Shown piece after piece: positions 8,062 through 17,581 of a stretch of DNA of 64,000 bases. Origin of the DNA: CAZBSE01 sp964610385 (GTDB lineage: Bacteria; Actinomycetota; Humimicrobiia; Humimicrobiales; Humimicrobiaceae). The notes beneath the pieces were generated by a model, which saw only the letters and a program-made list of their open reading frames with translations, did no database searches and had not been told where the DNA came from. The stretch spans positions 62,001 to 126,000 of the forward strand of contig CAZSXW010000001.1 of assembly GCA_964610385.1 (NCBI GenBank), given 5' to 3'. Position numbers and translations under genes: made by a program. Position 1 is the first letter of the stretch. Each line of letters begins with the position of its first letter.

Positions 8062-9627
8062 CTATTCAGGTCGCAGTACGGGAAAAAGTATCACATCTCT
8101 AATAGAGTCGCTGTTGGTCAATATCATAACCAGCCTGTCGATCCCGATTCCCTCTCCACCAGTAGGCGGCATTCCGTATTCAAGAGCTTTAAGGAAATCA
8201 ACATCGATCCGGCCGGTAATCCTTTCTTCCTCGCTTTTACTTTTTGCCTGGTCCCTAAACCTATTCAATTGTTCACTGGGATCGATCAATTCCGAAAAAG
8301 CATTGGCAATTTCTTCTCCACCGATAAAGAGCTCGAATCTTTCAGTCAAATTTTCATCTTCAGGATGTTTTTTAGCCAGCGGTGATATTTCAATGGGATA
8401 ATCTTTAATAAAAGTCGGTTGGATAAGCTTCGGTTCTACCAGCGCTTCAAAGATTCCATTGATAATCTTCCCTTTTCCGGAGTCTTTTTCTATTTTAATG
8501 TCCAGATTCTCCGCTATTTCAAACAATTCTTTTACGCTGCTAGTAAAACTTATTTTTACTTTACCAAATTTGTCAATTGCTTCAAGCATGGTAAATCTTT
8601 TCCATCGGCCTCCGAGATCAATATTATTACCCCTGAAAACAGTACTTGATTTACCGATAGCTTCATTGCAGACAAATTTTATCAAATCCTCTGTCAGATC
8701 CATCATATCATTATAATCAGAATACGCCTGGTAAAACTCAAGCATGGTAAACTCGGGATTATGTTTGTAGGATATACCCTCATTTCTAAAATTCCGATTT
8801 ATTTCAAAAACCTTTTCAAAACCGCCTATGATTAACCTTTTTAAATATAATTCCGGCGCGATCCTTAAGTAAAGATCCGTATCTAGGGCATTGTGATGGG
8901 TTATGAATGGCCTGGCTGCCGCGCCACCCGGAATAGGCTGAAGCATCGGCGTTTCGACTTCTATAAAACCCCCTTCAGTCAAAAATTTCCTTACAGCATC
9001 TATGATTCTGATCCTGGTTAAGAAAACATTTTGGACCTCTGGGTTTACAATGAAATCCAGATATCTCTGCCTATATCTCAATTCCTTATCTTTAAGACCA
9101 TGCCATTTCTCGGGAAGTATTCTTAATGACTTGCTGAGCAGTTCGAATTTGGAAACATTTATTGAGAGTTCTCCTGCATGGGTTACAAAGGTAGTACCTT
9201 CCACACCTACCCAGTCACCAATATCGAGGTTCAGGAATTCACTATATTTTTTTTCACCCAGATTTCTTGAATTTACATACAGCTGAATTTTACCCGTAAA
9301 GTCTTTCAAATCACTGAAAGTAGCCTTGCCGTGTTTCCTAAAACCGGTAAGCCTTCCTGCTATTTTAAAGATGTCGCTGACACTTTCATCTTTTTTTAGA
9401 TTTGAATAGATTTTTTTTATATCTATTACACTGCAGTTTTTATTAAATCTGGTCTTATATATTTTCTTTCCGCTTTTCCTTAAATTCTTTACTTTTTCGA
9501 GTTTTGTCCTGAGCGCCTCACCAAAAGGTTTTTCCGATTCTAAAAAATATTCTATTCCGCCGCCAAATATTTTTTTACTATCTCTATTATCCGGCTTTAA
9601 ATTTTTCTTTTTTTTCTTTTTTTCCAT
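8062..9627 (-). CDS. lysS: lysyl-tRNA synthetase, class II
   Basis: 521 residues. The OB-fold anticodon-binding domain (about 60-190) precedes the class II core: motif 2 around NRNFRNEGISYKHNPEF and motif 3 GEGIGIDRL near the C-terminus. It charges tRNA-Lys in the cytosol. The first 35 or so residues are an unusual addition: a run of lysines (MEKKKKKKN) encoded by an almost pure A tract on the coding strand, then a linker. Family members usually begin near the GEALRTKLEK helix. The upstream Shine-Dalgarno is weak (TTTGGAAA). It sits 20 bp after greA. Confidence 0.96.
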   Translation of the reverse strand: MEKKKKKKNLKPDNRDSKKIFGGGIEYFLESEKPFGEALRTKLEKVKNLRKSGKKIYKTRFNKNCSVIDIKKIYSNLKKDESVSDIFKIAGRLTGFRKHGKATFSDLKDFTGKIQLYVNSRNLGEKKYSEFLNLDIGDWVGVEGTTFVTHAGELSINVSKFELLSKSLRILPEKWHGLKDKELRYRQRYLDFIVNPEVQNVFLTRIRIIDAVRKFLTEGGFIEVETPMLQPIPGGAAARPFITHHNALDTDLYLRIAPELYLKRLIIGGFEKVFEINRNFRNEGISYKHNPEFTMLEFYQAYSDYNDMMDLTEDLIKFVCNEAIGKSSTVFRGNNIDLGGRWKRFTMLEAIDKFGKVKISFTSSVKELFEIAENLDIKIEKDSGKGKIINGIFEALVEPKLIQPTFIKDYPIEISPLAKKHPEDENLTERFELFIGGEEIANAFSELIDPSEQLNRFRDQAKSKSEEERITGRIDVDFLKALEYGMPPTGGEGIGIDRLVMILTNSDSIRDVILFPVLRPE

Positions 9628-9647
9628 TTTCCAAAGATCAAATCTTT

Positions 9648-10115
9648 CTATTTGATTCTTAATATCTTTAATCTTCTGGTTTCGTTTGGTGTCTTGACTA
9701 TCACCTCATCTCCAATCTTTCTTCCCAGCAGCGCACTGCCCATTGGAGATTCATCAGAAATCTTACTTTTTTCCGGGTCAGACTCGATTGAACTTACGAT
9801 TGTAAATTCCTTTTCTCTTTTTCTGTCCAGGTCTTTTACTGCTACGTTTGCTCCGAGGTTGACTATTCCTTTATTATTATTTTTCTTTATAATAATATAA
9901 TTACCTAAGATCTCATTTATCTGCTCTATTCTTCCTTCTATGAAGGCCTGCTCGTTCTTGGCATATTCATACTCAGAATTTTCAGCCAGATCTCCTCCCG
10001 ACTTCTTTGCATCCTTCAATCTTCCAGCAATTTCCTTCCTTTTGTTATTTATAAGGTCTTCCCTTTCTTTAAGTAATTCTTCATAACCTTCTTTGGTAAG
10101 ACGATATTCTTTCAT
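9648..10115 (-). CDS. greA: transcription elongation factor GreA
   Basis: 155 residues from the ATG at 10115. That start was chosen because GAGGGAGA stands just upstream; a longer reading from 10139 would add eight residues and bury this site. An N-terminal coiled coil (5-75, with the acidic tip around LAENSEYEYAKNE) is followed by the FKBP-like domain with SPMGSALLGRKIGDEV. GreA stimulates transcript cleavage in stalled RNA polymerase. It is the first gene after a perfect consensus promoter and is followed by lysS. Confidence 0.95.
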   Translation of the reverse strand: MKEYRLTKEGYEELLKEREDLINNKRKEIAGRLKDAKKSGGDLAENSEYEYAKNEQAFIEGRIEQINEILGNYIIIKKNNNKGIVNLGANVAVKDLDRKREKEFTIVSSIESDPEKSKISDESPMGSALLGRKIGDEVIVKTPNETRRLKILRIK

Positions 10116-10205
10116 AGATATTTCTCCCTCAATCTCCAAATCTTTATTTTTTTATATATTTCTCTTTAATACTTGAATATTAAAATGTAGTTATTTAATT
10201 GAGGT

Positions 10206-10234
10206 ATTATATTGTATGATATATAAGATGTCAA
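10206..10234 (-). promoter_or_regulatory. perfect consensus sigma-70 promoter upstream of greA
   Basis: Minus strand TTGACA (10234-10229), 17 bases, TATAAT (10211-10206). It lies between the pstB stop and greA, giving a leader of about 85 nt. It probably drives greA-lysS-clpC-disA-ispD-ispF and separates them from the rpsF-to-pstB operon. Confidence 0.82.
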
Positions 10235-10248
10235 AAATAAATATCTTA

Positions 10249-11055
10249 TTAACCAAACCTTCCTGTTATATAATCTTCCGTCCTCTTATCTCCGGGGTTG
10301 GTAAAGATCTTATTAGTATCATCATATTCAATCAATGTAGCAGGTTCATCAATTTTTTCAGTCAAAAGGAAGGCTGCTTTTTGAGATACTCTCGCAGCCT
10401 GCTGCATATTATGGGTGACTATTACTATGGTATAATTTCTTTTCAACTCATCCATCAGGTCCTCTATTTTCTGGGTAGATATAGGATCCAGAGCTGAAGC
10501 AGGCTCATCCATAAGTATTATTTCCGAGTTCACGGCAAGAACTCTGGCAATACATAACCTCTGCTGCTGCCCACCTGACAGATCCATTGCGTTAGTATTA
10601 AGCTTATTTTTGACTTCGTCCCATAGAGCTGCCTTCTTTAAGCTTCTTTCTACAAGTTCACTCAGCTGCTGTCTTGTGTACTTTTTATGAAGCCTGGGTC
10701 CATAAACAACATTCTCATAGATTGTTTTGGGGAAGGGATTGGGTCTCTGAAATACCATCCCGACTCTCTTGCGTAGATTAACAACATCTATGTTATCCTT
10801 GTAAATATCAATCCCATCCATTCTTATTTCACCTTCCACCCTGGTATTTGGTATCAGCTCATTCATTCTATTGAAAGTCCTGAGAAGTGTAGATTTTCCA
10901 CACCCTGACGGTCCTATTATCGCGGTTATATTATTTTTTTGGATATCCATACTGATGTCTGTCAGTACTTTTACCCTGCCGTAATAAAAACCAAAATCCT
11001 TTACTCTTATTTTTATTTTATCGTCAATCACCGATTTTGAATTCACATCATCCAT
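10249..11055 (-). CDS. pstB: phosphate ABC transporter ATP-binding protein PstB
   Basis: 268 residues. Walker A GPSGCGKST (48-56), Q-loop FQRPNPFPKTIYEN as in PstB, signature LSGGQQQR (159-166) and Walker B ILMDEP are present. The PFPK and ASALDP details favour PstB over other ABC ATPases. It powers high-affinity phosphate import at the inner face of the membrane. Its start overlaps the purE stop by one base (TGATG), so it is the last gene of the purine part of the operon. No pstS, pstC, pstA or phoU lies in the window, so it is an orphan ATPase here. Confidence 0.92.
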   Translation of the reverse strand: MDDVNSKSVIDDKIKIRVKDFGFYYGRVKVLTDISMDIQKNNITAIIGPSGCGKSTLLRTFNRMNELIPNTRVEGEIRMDGIDIYKDNIDVVNLRKRVGMVFQRPNPFPKTIYENVVYGPRLHKKYTRQQLSELVERSLKKAALWDEVKNKLNTNAMDLSGGQQQRLCIARVLAVNSEIILMDEPASALDPISTQKIEDLMDELKRNYTIVIVTHNMQQAARVSQKAAFLLTEKIDEPATLIEYDDTNKIFTNPGDKRTEDYITGRFG

Positions 11056-11519
11056 CAGTATTCTAATTTCTTCTTATAATTCTCCATTTTCCCAGCCAGA
11101 TCACCATACTTTAAAGCAAGTATCTGGATTGCCATAAGTGCAGCATTTTTTGCACCGTTGATAGACATACAGGCGACAGGAACACCCGAAGGCATCTGAA
11201 CTATAGATAATAGAGAATCCAGTCCTCCCAGCTCAGAAGCATTGATAGGTACACCTATTACGGGAATATCGGTATAAGAAGCAATTATGCCCGGAAGATG
11301 TGCTGCTTTTCCCGCTCCTGCGATTACTACTTCTATGCCTTTCTCTTTAATAGCTTCTGCAAACTCTCTTGTCTTGTTGGGCATCCTATGCGCCGAGAGG
11401 ATCTTTTTCTCATAAGCTACTCCAAATTCCTTCAGGATATCTGATGCTTTCTTCATCACCGGTTCATCAGCAACACTCCCCATTACTATAGCCACTCTTT
11501 TAATTTTAACGGTCATCAA
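11055..11519 (-). CDS. purE: 5-(carboxyamino)imidazole ribonucleotide mutase PurE
   Basis: 154 residues. Class I PurE, converting N5-CAIR to CAIR in purine synthesis. It shows the GSVADEP loop, the catalytic SAHRMP (H44) and the AGAGKAAHLPG and NASELGGLDSLLSIVQMP signatures. Its ATGA start overlaps the purD stop by four bases. No purK is seen nearby. Confidence 0.95.
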   Translation of the reverse strand: MMTVKIKRVAIVMGSVADEPVMKKASDILKEFGVAYEKKILSAHRMPNKTREFAEAIKEKGIEVVIAGAGKAAHLPGIIASYTDIPVIGVPINASELGGLDSLLSIVQMPSGVPVACMSINGAKNAALMAIQILALKYGDLAGKMENYKKKLEY

Positions 11520-12805
11520 TAACCCCTTTCCGTTTTAAATGCAATATCATTTCTATATTGAATACCTCTGAACCTGATCCTTCCTAATGCTTCATAAACT
11601 TTTTTTCTTACTTCTCTGAAAGTCGAAGCTCTGGATACCACTCCCAAAACTCTACCCCCGTTAGTCACTACGTTACCCTGCTCCATTTTAGTACCTGCAT
11701 GAAAAACAATTATGTCATCGCTTCCCTTGAAATAATCAAGTCCCTCGATTATATCTCCTTTTGAAGAACTCTCCGGATAACCTTCTGATGCAGCCACGAC
11801 ACAGATACATTTATTTTCATCCCACTCAAGCTTCTTTTCATCAAGCTTTCCATCTATACACTTCAGGAGTAATGGGACTAAATCTTGTTTTAGTCTTGGA
11901 AGCACCACCTGAGTCTCAGGGTCTCCAAATCTACAGTTATATTCAAGCAGGTAAGGCTCCCCATCACTTACCAGTATTCCCGCGTACAGAATTCCCTTAT
12001 ACTCGATACTTTCTTTTGTCATTGCATCTCCGGTTGGAAAAATTATTTTTGACAAGATCTCCTTATAAGTATTTTCATCGACTATGGGTACAGGACTATA
12101 ACTCCCCATGCCGCCAGTATTTTTCCCCTTATCGTTATCAAATATTCTTTTATAATCCTGAGCGGGAGCCATGGGAACAATACTGTGGCCATCACAAAGG
12201 CACAGTATCGATACCTCATAACCGTCTAAAAAATCCTCGATTATTATCCTGTCCCCCGAGCTTCCAAATTTGCCTCTTTTAAAACAATCCTTTACCGCTT
12301 CCACTGCCTGCATCTTATTATCCACTATTACTACACCTTTTCCTGCTGCAAGGCCATCGGCCTTTATGACTAAGGGAAAAGTCTTTCTTTTATTGATATA
12401 ACCTATTGCCTTATCATAATCTTCTTTTTTAAAAATGATACCTTCCGCACTGGGGATACCGTATTTCTGAAGTAATTCTTTTGCAAAGACCTTGCTTCCC
12501 TCCATAGCAGCAGCAGCCTTGCCTGGACCGAAGATCTTATGACCTCTCAACCTGAAATAATCGACTATTCCGTCCACCAGTGGTGCTTCCGGACCAACCA
12601 CAGTCAGGTCTATTTCTCTTTCTTCCACCAGATTTAGAAGATCAGCAAAGTTCTTTTCTGAAATATTTATATCAATGCATTCCGCTATCTCTGAAATTCC
12701 CGCATTACCCGGAGTTGCATAAATCTTTTCTACCAGTGGGCTCTTTGAGATTTTCCATGCCAGACAGTGTTCCCTTCCTCCACCACCTATTACCAGGATA
12801 TTCAA
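11516..12805 (-). CDS. purD: phosphoribosylamine-glycine ligase (GAR synthetase)
   Basis: 429 residues, full length, ATP-grasp fold. It joins phosphoribosylamine and glycine in purine synthesis. The N-terminal GGGGREHCLAWK loop, the ATP-grasp core (about 105-300: KADGLAAGKGV, EEFL-like EDFLDGYEVS, EYNCRFGDPETQ) and a C-terminal domain are all visible. It lies 21 bp after purA and overlaps purE by four bases, giving a purA-purD-purE block. Confidence 0.96.
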   Translation of the reverse strand: MNILVIGGGGREHCLAWKISKSPLVEKIYATPGNAGISEIAECIDINISEKNFADLLNLVEEREIDLTVVGPEAPLVDGIVDYFRLRGHKIFGPGKAAAAMEGSKVFAKELLQKYGIPSAEGIIFKKEDYDKAIGYINKRKTFPLVIKADGLAAGKGVVIVDNKMQAVEAVKDCFKRGKFGSSGDRIIIEDFLDGYEVSILCLCDGHSIVPMAPAQDYKRIFDNDKGKNTGGMGSYSPVPIVDENTYKEILSKIIFPTGDAMTKESIEYKGILYAGILVSDGEPYLLEYNCRFGDPETQVVLPRLKQDLVPLLLKCIDGKLDEKKLEWDENKCICVVAASEGYPESSSKGDIIEGLDYFKGSDDIIVFHAGTKMEQGNVVTNGGRVLGVVSRASTFREVRKKVYEALGRIRFRGIQYRNDIAFKTERGY

Positions 12806-12826
12806 TTTACTCCTTTACCTAATTTA

Positions 12827-14155
12827 TCAAACAATAAGCGTCGATCTTTTATTCTGATCAAATAATCGGCTTTCTATATCACGGTTTTTCATGATGATCT
12901 TGCTTCTTTCGGCACCTACGCTGACCATCGAAACTGTTACCTTTACAATCTTCTCAATATTCCTTATATAATCACGCGCCTGCCTGGGGAGATCTTCAAA
13001 ATTTCTTATCCCGCTTATATCTTCACTCCAGCCCTGGTATTCTTCATACACTGGAGTACACTTATGCAGTATAGTCTGGTGACAGGGCATATAATGGTAA
13101 ACTTTGCCGTTATATTTATAACCGGTGCAGATCTTGACCTTTTTAAGACCGCTTAATATATCCAACTTGGTCAAAGCAATGCTATCTACGGAGTTAAGCA
13201 TAATGGAATATTTCAATATAACTGTATCTATCCATCCGCATCTTCTGGGTCTCCCGGTGGTAGTACCATATTCATATCCTTTTTCCCGCAGGTAATCCCC
13301 AACCTTACTTCTTTCTTCAGTTGGAAATGGGCCGGAACCGACCCTGGTAGTATAAGCTTTCACCACACCAAGTATTTCGTCCAACCTGCTGGGACCTATT
13401 CCAGCCCCCACACATACTCCACCAGCAATCGTGGAAGAAGAGGTCACATAAGGATACGTGCCGTGATCGATGTCCAGCATGGTACCCTGTGCACCTTCAA
13501 ACATCACTTTTTTATTATTATCAAGAGCTTCACTTATCAAAGAAGTAGTATTGACTATATATTTTTTTATCCTATTGCCATACTGCTTGTATTTATCAAA
13601 AACCTCATTCATATCAAGTGGGTCCAGTCCGTAAATTTTTTCCATGATCTTGTTATTCAGTTTTAATGATTCCTCAAGTTTGGTTTTAAATATCTTTAAA
13701 TCCTGCAGGTCCTGCGCTCTTATTCCCATCCTCAGAGCTTTATCTGCATATACAGGCCCGATACCCTTATGGGTAGTACCGATTTTGGATTTACCCAGCC
13801 TGTGCTCTCCTGCTTTATCCAGAATTATATGGTAGGGCATGATCAAGTGCGCATTAGAGCTTATTCTTAAATTATCTGTACTTATTCCCTTGCTTTCAAG
13901 GTTATCCAGTTCTTTTATCAGGACTTCAGGATTTAAGACTACCCCATTTCCAATAATACAGATAACATCAGGGTACAATATTCCCGAGGGTATCAAATGC
14001 AGTTTAAATTCATCATTTCCCTTGACTACCGTATGTCCCGCGTTGTCTCCACCCTGAAATCTTACTACCATATCAACCCTGTTTGAAAGCAGATCGACTA
14101 CTCTACCTTTTCCCTCGTCGCCCCACTGGCAACCGATTATAGCTACACTGGGCAT
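12827..14155 (-). CDS. purA: adenylosuccinate synthetase
   Basis: 442 residues. It makes adenylosuccinate from IMP, aspartate and GTP. P-loop GCQWGDEGKG (8-17) with catalytic D13, and H41 in GDNAGHTVV, are present. GTTTGRPRRCGWID and LTKLDILSG (guanine recognition) follow. The lysine usual after GDEGKG is arginine here. It lies 5 bp after dnaB. Confidence 0.96.
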   Translation of the reverse strand: MPSVAIIGCQWGDEGKGRVVDLLSNRVDMVVRFQGGDNAGHTVVKGNDEFKLHLIPSGILYPDVICIIGNGVVLNPEVLIKELDNLESKGISTDNLRISSNAHLIMPYHIILDKAGEHRLGKSKIGTTHKGIGPVYADKALRMGIRAQDLQDLKIFKTKLEESLKLNNKIMEKIYGLDPLDMNEVFDKYKQYGNRIKKYIVNTTSLISEALDNNKKVMFEGAQGTMLDIDHGTYPYVTSSSTIAGGVCVGAGIGPSRLDEILGVVKAYTTRVGSGPFPTEERSKVGDYLREKGYEYGTTTGRPRRCGWIDTVILKYSIMLNSVDSIALTKLDILSGLKKVKICTGYKYNGKVYHYMPCHQTILHKCTPVYEEYQGWSEDISGIRNFEDLPRQARDYIRNIEKIVKVTVSMVSVGAERSKIIMKNRDIESRLFDQNKRSTLIV

Positions 14156-14160
14156 TTACA

Positions 14161-15570
14161 TCACTCCTTATATTCAATCTGAAAAGATTTGCTTAAATTA
14201 GAAAACAATGCATATTCTTTATTAAAATACATATCCACTTTTCCTATAGGTCCGTTCCTGTGCTTGGCTATTCTTATTTCAGCTCTACCGGTATGTTTTG
14301 ATTCATCTTCTTCATAATAATCATCTCTATAAATAAACGTGACCAGATCAGCATCCTGCTCAATGGAACCTGATTCCCTGAGATCTGCTAAGATTGGCCT
14401 TTTCTTATCCCTTTTTTCTACTTCCCTTGAAAGCTGTGATACCGCTACCACAGGAACATTTAGCTCCTTGGCGATGCCCTTTAGGTTCTGTGAGATTTCC
14501 GTTATTTCCAATACCTTGTTTCCCCTGTAGTTAGTGGTGGACTGCATCAGCTGTAGATAATCAACGATTATCAATTTAACATCATTGACACTGACCATCA
14601 TGCGGGCCCTGGCTCTTAGATCCATAACGGTCAAAAAGGCAGTATCGTCTATGTATATCTTACACTCGGACAACCTTTCCACCGCTCTGGCCAGCTGGCT
14701 CCACTGGCTTTCTTTTATCTTGCCTTTTCTAAGACTGTGCAGATTGATCTTTGCTTCCGCACTCATCAATCTCTGTGCCACCTGCTGTTTTGACATCTCT
14801 AGTGAAAAAATAGCAACCGGGATTTTTTCTAACATCGCCACATTCCTGGCCATACCCAGTACAAAAGAAGTCTTCCCCATCCCGGGTCTTGCTGCTATTA
14901 TAACAAGGTCCGAGTTCTGAAAACCCGATGTAAGCTGATCATAATCTATATATCCCGATGGTATCCCCGAAATATCAGACTTGGCTTCATGCAGAGCCTC
15001 TATCAATTCGTAGGCTTCGGTGACTACATTTTTCATTACTGCTACCTTTGCCTTTTCACTACTGCCGCTGAAATCCTTATATACTTCAAATATCAGTTGC
15101 TGTGCCCTGTCCACAGTTGAACTCAGATCTTCAGGGACTTCGTAACCCATGGTCGCTATTTCAGTAGCAGCATATATCAATTTTCTTAAAATAGAATTAT
15201 TTCTTACAATCTGAGCATAATACTCGGCATTGGCAGCAAGCGGGACATTGCTTATAAGAGAATGGATATAGGTTTTTCCACCTACTTCATCCAGAAGACT
15301 TTTCTTTTTGAGATTATCGGCTACGGTTATTGGATCAGCAGGTTCACCCTTTATATATAATTCCATTATGGTGTTAAAAATTTCCTGGTTGGATTTTCGA
15401 TAAAAATCTTCTGTATCAATAATATCCATGACCGATACAATAGCATCTCTTGAAATCAACATGGAACCGAGCAGGGACTCCTCGGCTTCTATATTATATG
15501 GTGGTATCCGTTCAAGCTTGCTGGTATCCAGCGGAGAGAGCTTCCCTTCCCTTTTGATTTGTTCATTCAT
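14161..15570 (-). CDS. dnaB: replicative DNA helicase DnaB
   Basis: 469 residues. The N-terminal collar domain (20-130, PPYNIEAEESLLGSML) is joined to a RecA-like helicase with Walker A AARPGMGKT (227-234), FSLEMSK, and VDYLQLM for Walker B. It unwinds DNA at the replication fork. It starts 4 bp after rplI, the common rplI-dnaB arrangement. No intein is present at the usual insertion sites. Confidence 0.97.
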   Translation of the reverse strand: MNEQIKREGKLSPLDTSKLERIPPYNIEAEESLLGSMLISRDAIVSVMDIIDTEDFYRKSNQEIFNTIMELYIKGEPADPITVADNLKKKSLLDEVGGKTYIHSLISNVPLAANAEYYAQIVRNNSILRKLIYAATEIATMGYEVPEDLSSTVDRAQQLIFEVYKDFSGSSEKAKVAVMKNVVTEAYELIEALHEAKSDISGIPSGYIDYDQLTSGFQNSDLVIIAARPGMGKTSFVLGMARNVAMLEKIPVAIFSLEMSKQQVAQRLMSAEAKINLHSLRKGKIKESQWSQLARAVERLSECKIYIDDTAFLTVMDLRARARMMVSVNDVKLIIVDYLQLMQSTTNYRGNKVLEITEISQNLKGIAKELNVPVVAVSQLSREVEKRDKKRPILADLRESGSIEQDADLVTFIYRDDYYEEDESKHTGRAEIRIAKHRNGPIGKVDMYFNKEYALFSNLSKSFQIEYKE

Positions 15571-15574
15571 AGAA

Positions 15575-16213
15575 TTACTTTTTCTTTAAATTTTTCCCGG
15601 TTTCTTTTTCTTCCTTTTTCTCTTTTTTGGGGGAACCTTTTTTATCCCTGGCCTCCGTTTCGATCTGTTCAGACTTCTTTTCTTCTTTTATTCTCTTTTT
15701 TTCCTTTTCTTCAGCCGCCGCCTTTTCCTTATCCGCTTTGTAAGCTTCGATTAACTCTTTTGATTCCTCATCAGGTTCTACTATTATTTTTAAAGGGATT
15801 TTTATCTCCTTATATAATCTTAATTCTGTCTTGTATTCACCCAATTCTTTTATGTGCTCCTGCATTTCAATCTTTTTTTTATCTATTTCAACGTTTTTTT
15901 CCTCGAAAATCTTTTCAGCAATATCTTTATTGGTTATGGAACCGTAAAGTTTCCCCTCTTCTCCTGTTCTTACCACAAAAGTGATCTGTATATCTCCAAG
16001 CTTTTTAGACAGCTCCTCAGCTTCCGCTATATTCTTGGATTCCACTTTCAAAGCAGCTTGCTTTACAATTTTCATTTGATTTATATTACCCCTGGTTGCG
16101 GGTTTTACGATCCCGTTTGGTATTAAATAATTATTGGCGTAACCGGATTTTACCTCTACTATATCTCCAACATCTCCCAGTTTTTCATGATATTTTGTAA
16201 GTATTACTTTCAA
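15575..16213 (-). CDS. rplI: 50S ribosomal protein L9 with charged C-terminal tail
   Basis: 212 residues; L9 is normally about 150. The N-domain (1-45: KLGDVGDIVEVKSGYANNYLIP) and the C-domain up to about 148 are ordinary. Residues 150-212 are an added tail made almost entirely of K, E, D, R and S, probably disordered. Immediate neighbours are DUF2232 upstream (21 bp) and dnaB downstream (4 bp). The tail does not interrupt any L9 domain. Confidence 0.94.
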   Translation of the reverse strand: MKVILTKYHEKLGDVGDIVEVKSGYANNYLIPNGIVKPATRGNINQMKIVKQAALKVESKNIAEAEELSKKLGDIQITFVVRTGEEGKLYGSITNKDIAEKIFEEKNVEIDKKKIEMQEHIKELGEYKTELRLYKEIKIPLKIIVEPDEESKELIEAYKADKEKAAAEEKEKKRIKEEKKSEQIETEARDKKGSPKKEKKEEKETGKNLKKK

Positions 16214-16234
16214 ATCTTCCTCCTATTATATAAC

Positions 16235-17236
16235 TCAAGATTGTACCAACCGCTCTCTTTTTAACCTTCTGAAATTTGCCCATATATCGATCAACCCTAA
16301 AAAAGGCAGGATAAATATAGTAAATCCAATAAACAAGCCTACGATTATAAGAATGATTACCCTAAACATAATTGAAACCTTAAATCTTTCCAATATTCCC
16401 CACAGCACTACAATTCCAAGAACCAGGTACAGAAACCCAAACACAGCCAGCAGATTGAATCCTGCAATGTCTATAATCATATCAACTCTGCTCCCTGTAG
16501 TGGGGATCAGCGTTAGCGCCAGCCCTATGATCGCCCCCCAGCAATAGTACCACGGAAGGTCCCACTCTTTAAAAGATAAAAATGGTTTTACATCAACACG
16601 GTATTTCTTAAAAATCTTAGAGCTTGCTATATAATTTATCACACTCGCCATGGTAAATAACGATATTAAAATTCCAGGAACAATATAAGGGAAAAACCTC
16701 AGGATATCCTGTGTCTGCCGGATCACCGAATCGAGCTGGGACTGGTCGATAGACAATAAACTGGCATAACTCTGAATTAATTGATCATCTGCTATCTGAT
16801 CCACATAAACATTATAATTCCTTAAGGCCTCAGCAACAAAATTAATTCTGCTTACAGCAGAGGTCAGCACAACATACAGTAAAGCTACTCCACAAAATGT
16901 TGCAAAAACACTTGTTACTATAAATAGCCTGCTTTTATTTCTGCCGATGAATCTCCGATAAATAAAGGAGACTGCAATTATTAAAATCATTGCCACCGGT
17001 GCAAATATATAATCCAGTAAAAATAGTACTATACAGGACACCACCGCGCAGATTATACCATCCCTTACCCTGCCGCTGATAACCAGAAGAGTAGCAGGAA
17101 CCGGTATTAATGCCAATCCAACAATACCAAAAAGAGGCATGAAAGCTGCAAAAATCAGAATTATAGTAGTGATCAAAATAAGTATTGCCAGATTTAACTT
17201 TTTGACCTTATTATTATTTAAATTATCAAAGGACAT
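16235..17236 (-). CDS. DUF2232 (YybS-like) membrane protein
   Basis: 333 residues with about eight hydrophobic segments spread from residue 15 to 320 and no extracytoplasmic domain. Members of the YybS/DUF2232 family sit between rpsR and rplI in many Gram-positive-type genomes, exactly as here (21 bp to each neighbour). The function is not established; the fold resembles S-components of ECF transporters in some descriptions, but no ligand can be inferred. The gene is clearly part of the ribosomal-replication operon. Confidence 0.8.
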   Translation of the reverse strand: MSFDNLNNNKVKKLNLAILILITTIILIFAAFMPLFGIVGLALIPVPATLLVISGRVRDGIICAVVSCIVLFLLDYIFAPVAMILIIAVSFIYRRFIGRNKSRLFIVTSVFATFCGVALLYVVLTSAVSRINFVAEALRNYNVYVDQIADDQLIQSYASLLSIDQSQLDSVIRQTQDILRFFPYIVPGILISLFTMASVINYIASSKIFKKYRVDVKPFLSFKEWDLPWYYCWGAIIGLALTLIPTTGSRVDMIIDIAGFNLLAVFGFLYLVLGIVVLWGILERFKVSIMFRVIILIIVGLFIGFTIFILPFLGLIDIWANFRRLKRERLVQS

Positions 17237-17257
17237 ATTAGGCTGCCGAGATTATAT

Positions 17258-17539
17258 TTATCTTTTATAATAAGGAATAAGGGCTATTATCCTTGCCCTC
17301 TTAATAGCCATAGCTATTTTTTTCTGATGCTGTACACAATTACCTGTGGATCTCTTTGGTCTTATCTTGCCTTTATCAGAAATAAATTTTTCAAGCAAGC
17401 TGGCATTTTTATAATCAATGTTATCAATATTCGCCCTGCAGAAGTAACAAAACCTCTTTCTCTGTCTTATATTAAGCGCAGATCCAGTAGCACTTCTTGA
17501 ACTTCTATCATTTCTTGTTTTTTTATTTTTCCTGGCCAA
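17258..17539 (-). CDS. rpsR: 30S ribosomal protein S18, zinc-ligand form
   Basis: 93 residues. The core KGKIRPKRSTGNCVQHQKKIAMAIKRAR motif region is typical. C31 and C34 (FCYFC), with C68 and H71 (NCVQH), form a possible zinc site, so this is the C+ type of S18 rather than the zinc-free paralogue. A basic N-terminal extension of about 20 residues precedes the core. It sits between ssb (42 bp) and DUF2232. Confidence 0.95.
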   Translation of the reverse strand: MARKNKKTRNDRSSRSATGSALNIRQRKRFCYFCRANIDNIDYKNASLLEKFISDKGKIRPKRSTGNCVQHQKKIAMAIKRARIIALIPYYKR

Positions 17540-17581
17540 TTAGATTCTCTCCTTCTATGTTTAAATTAGATAAAATTAAAC

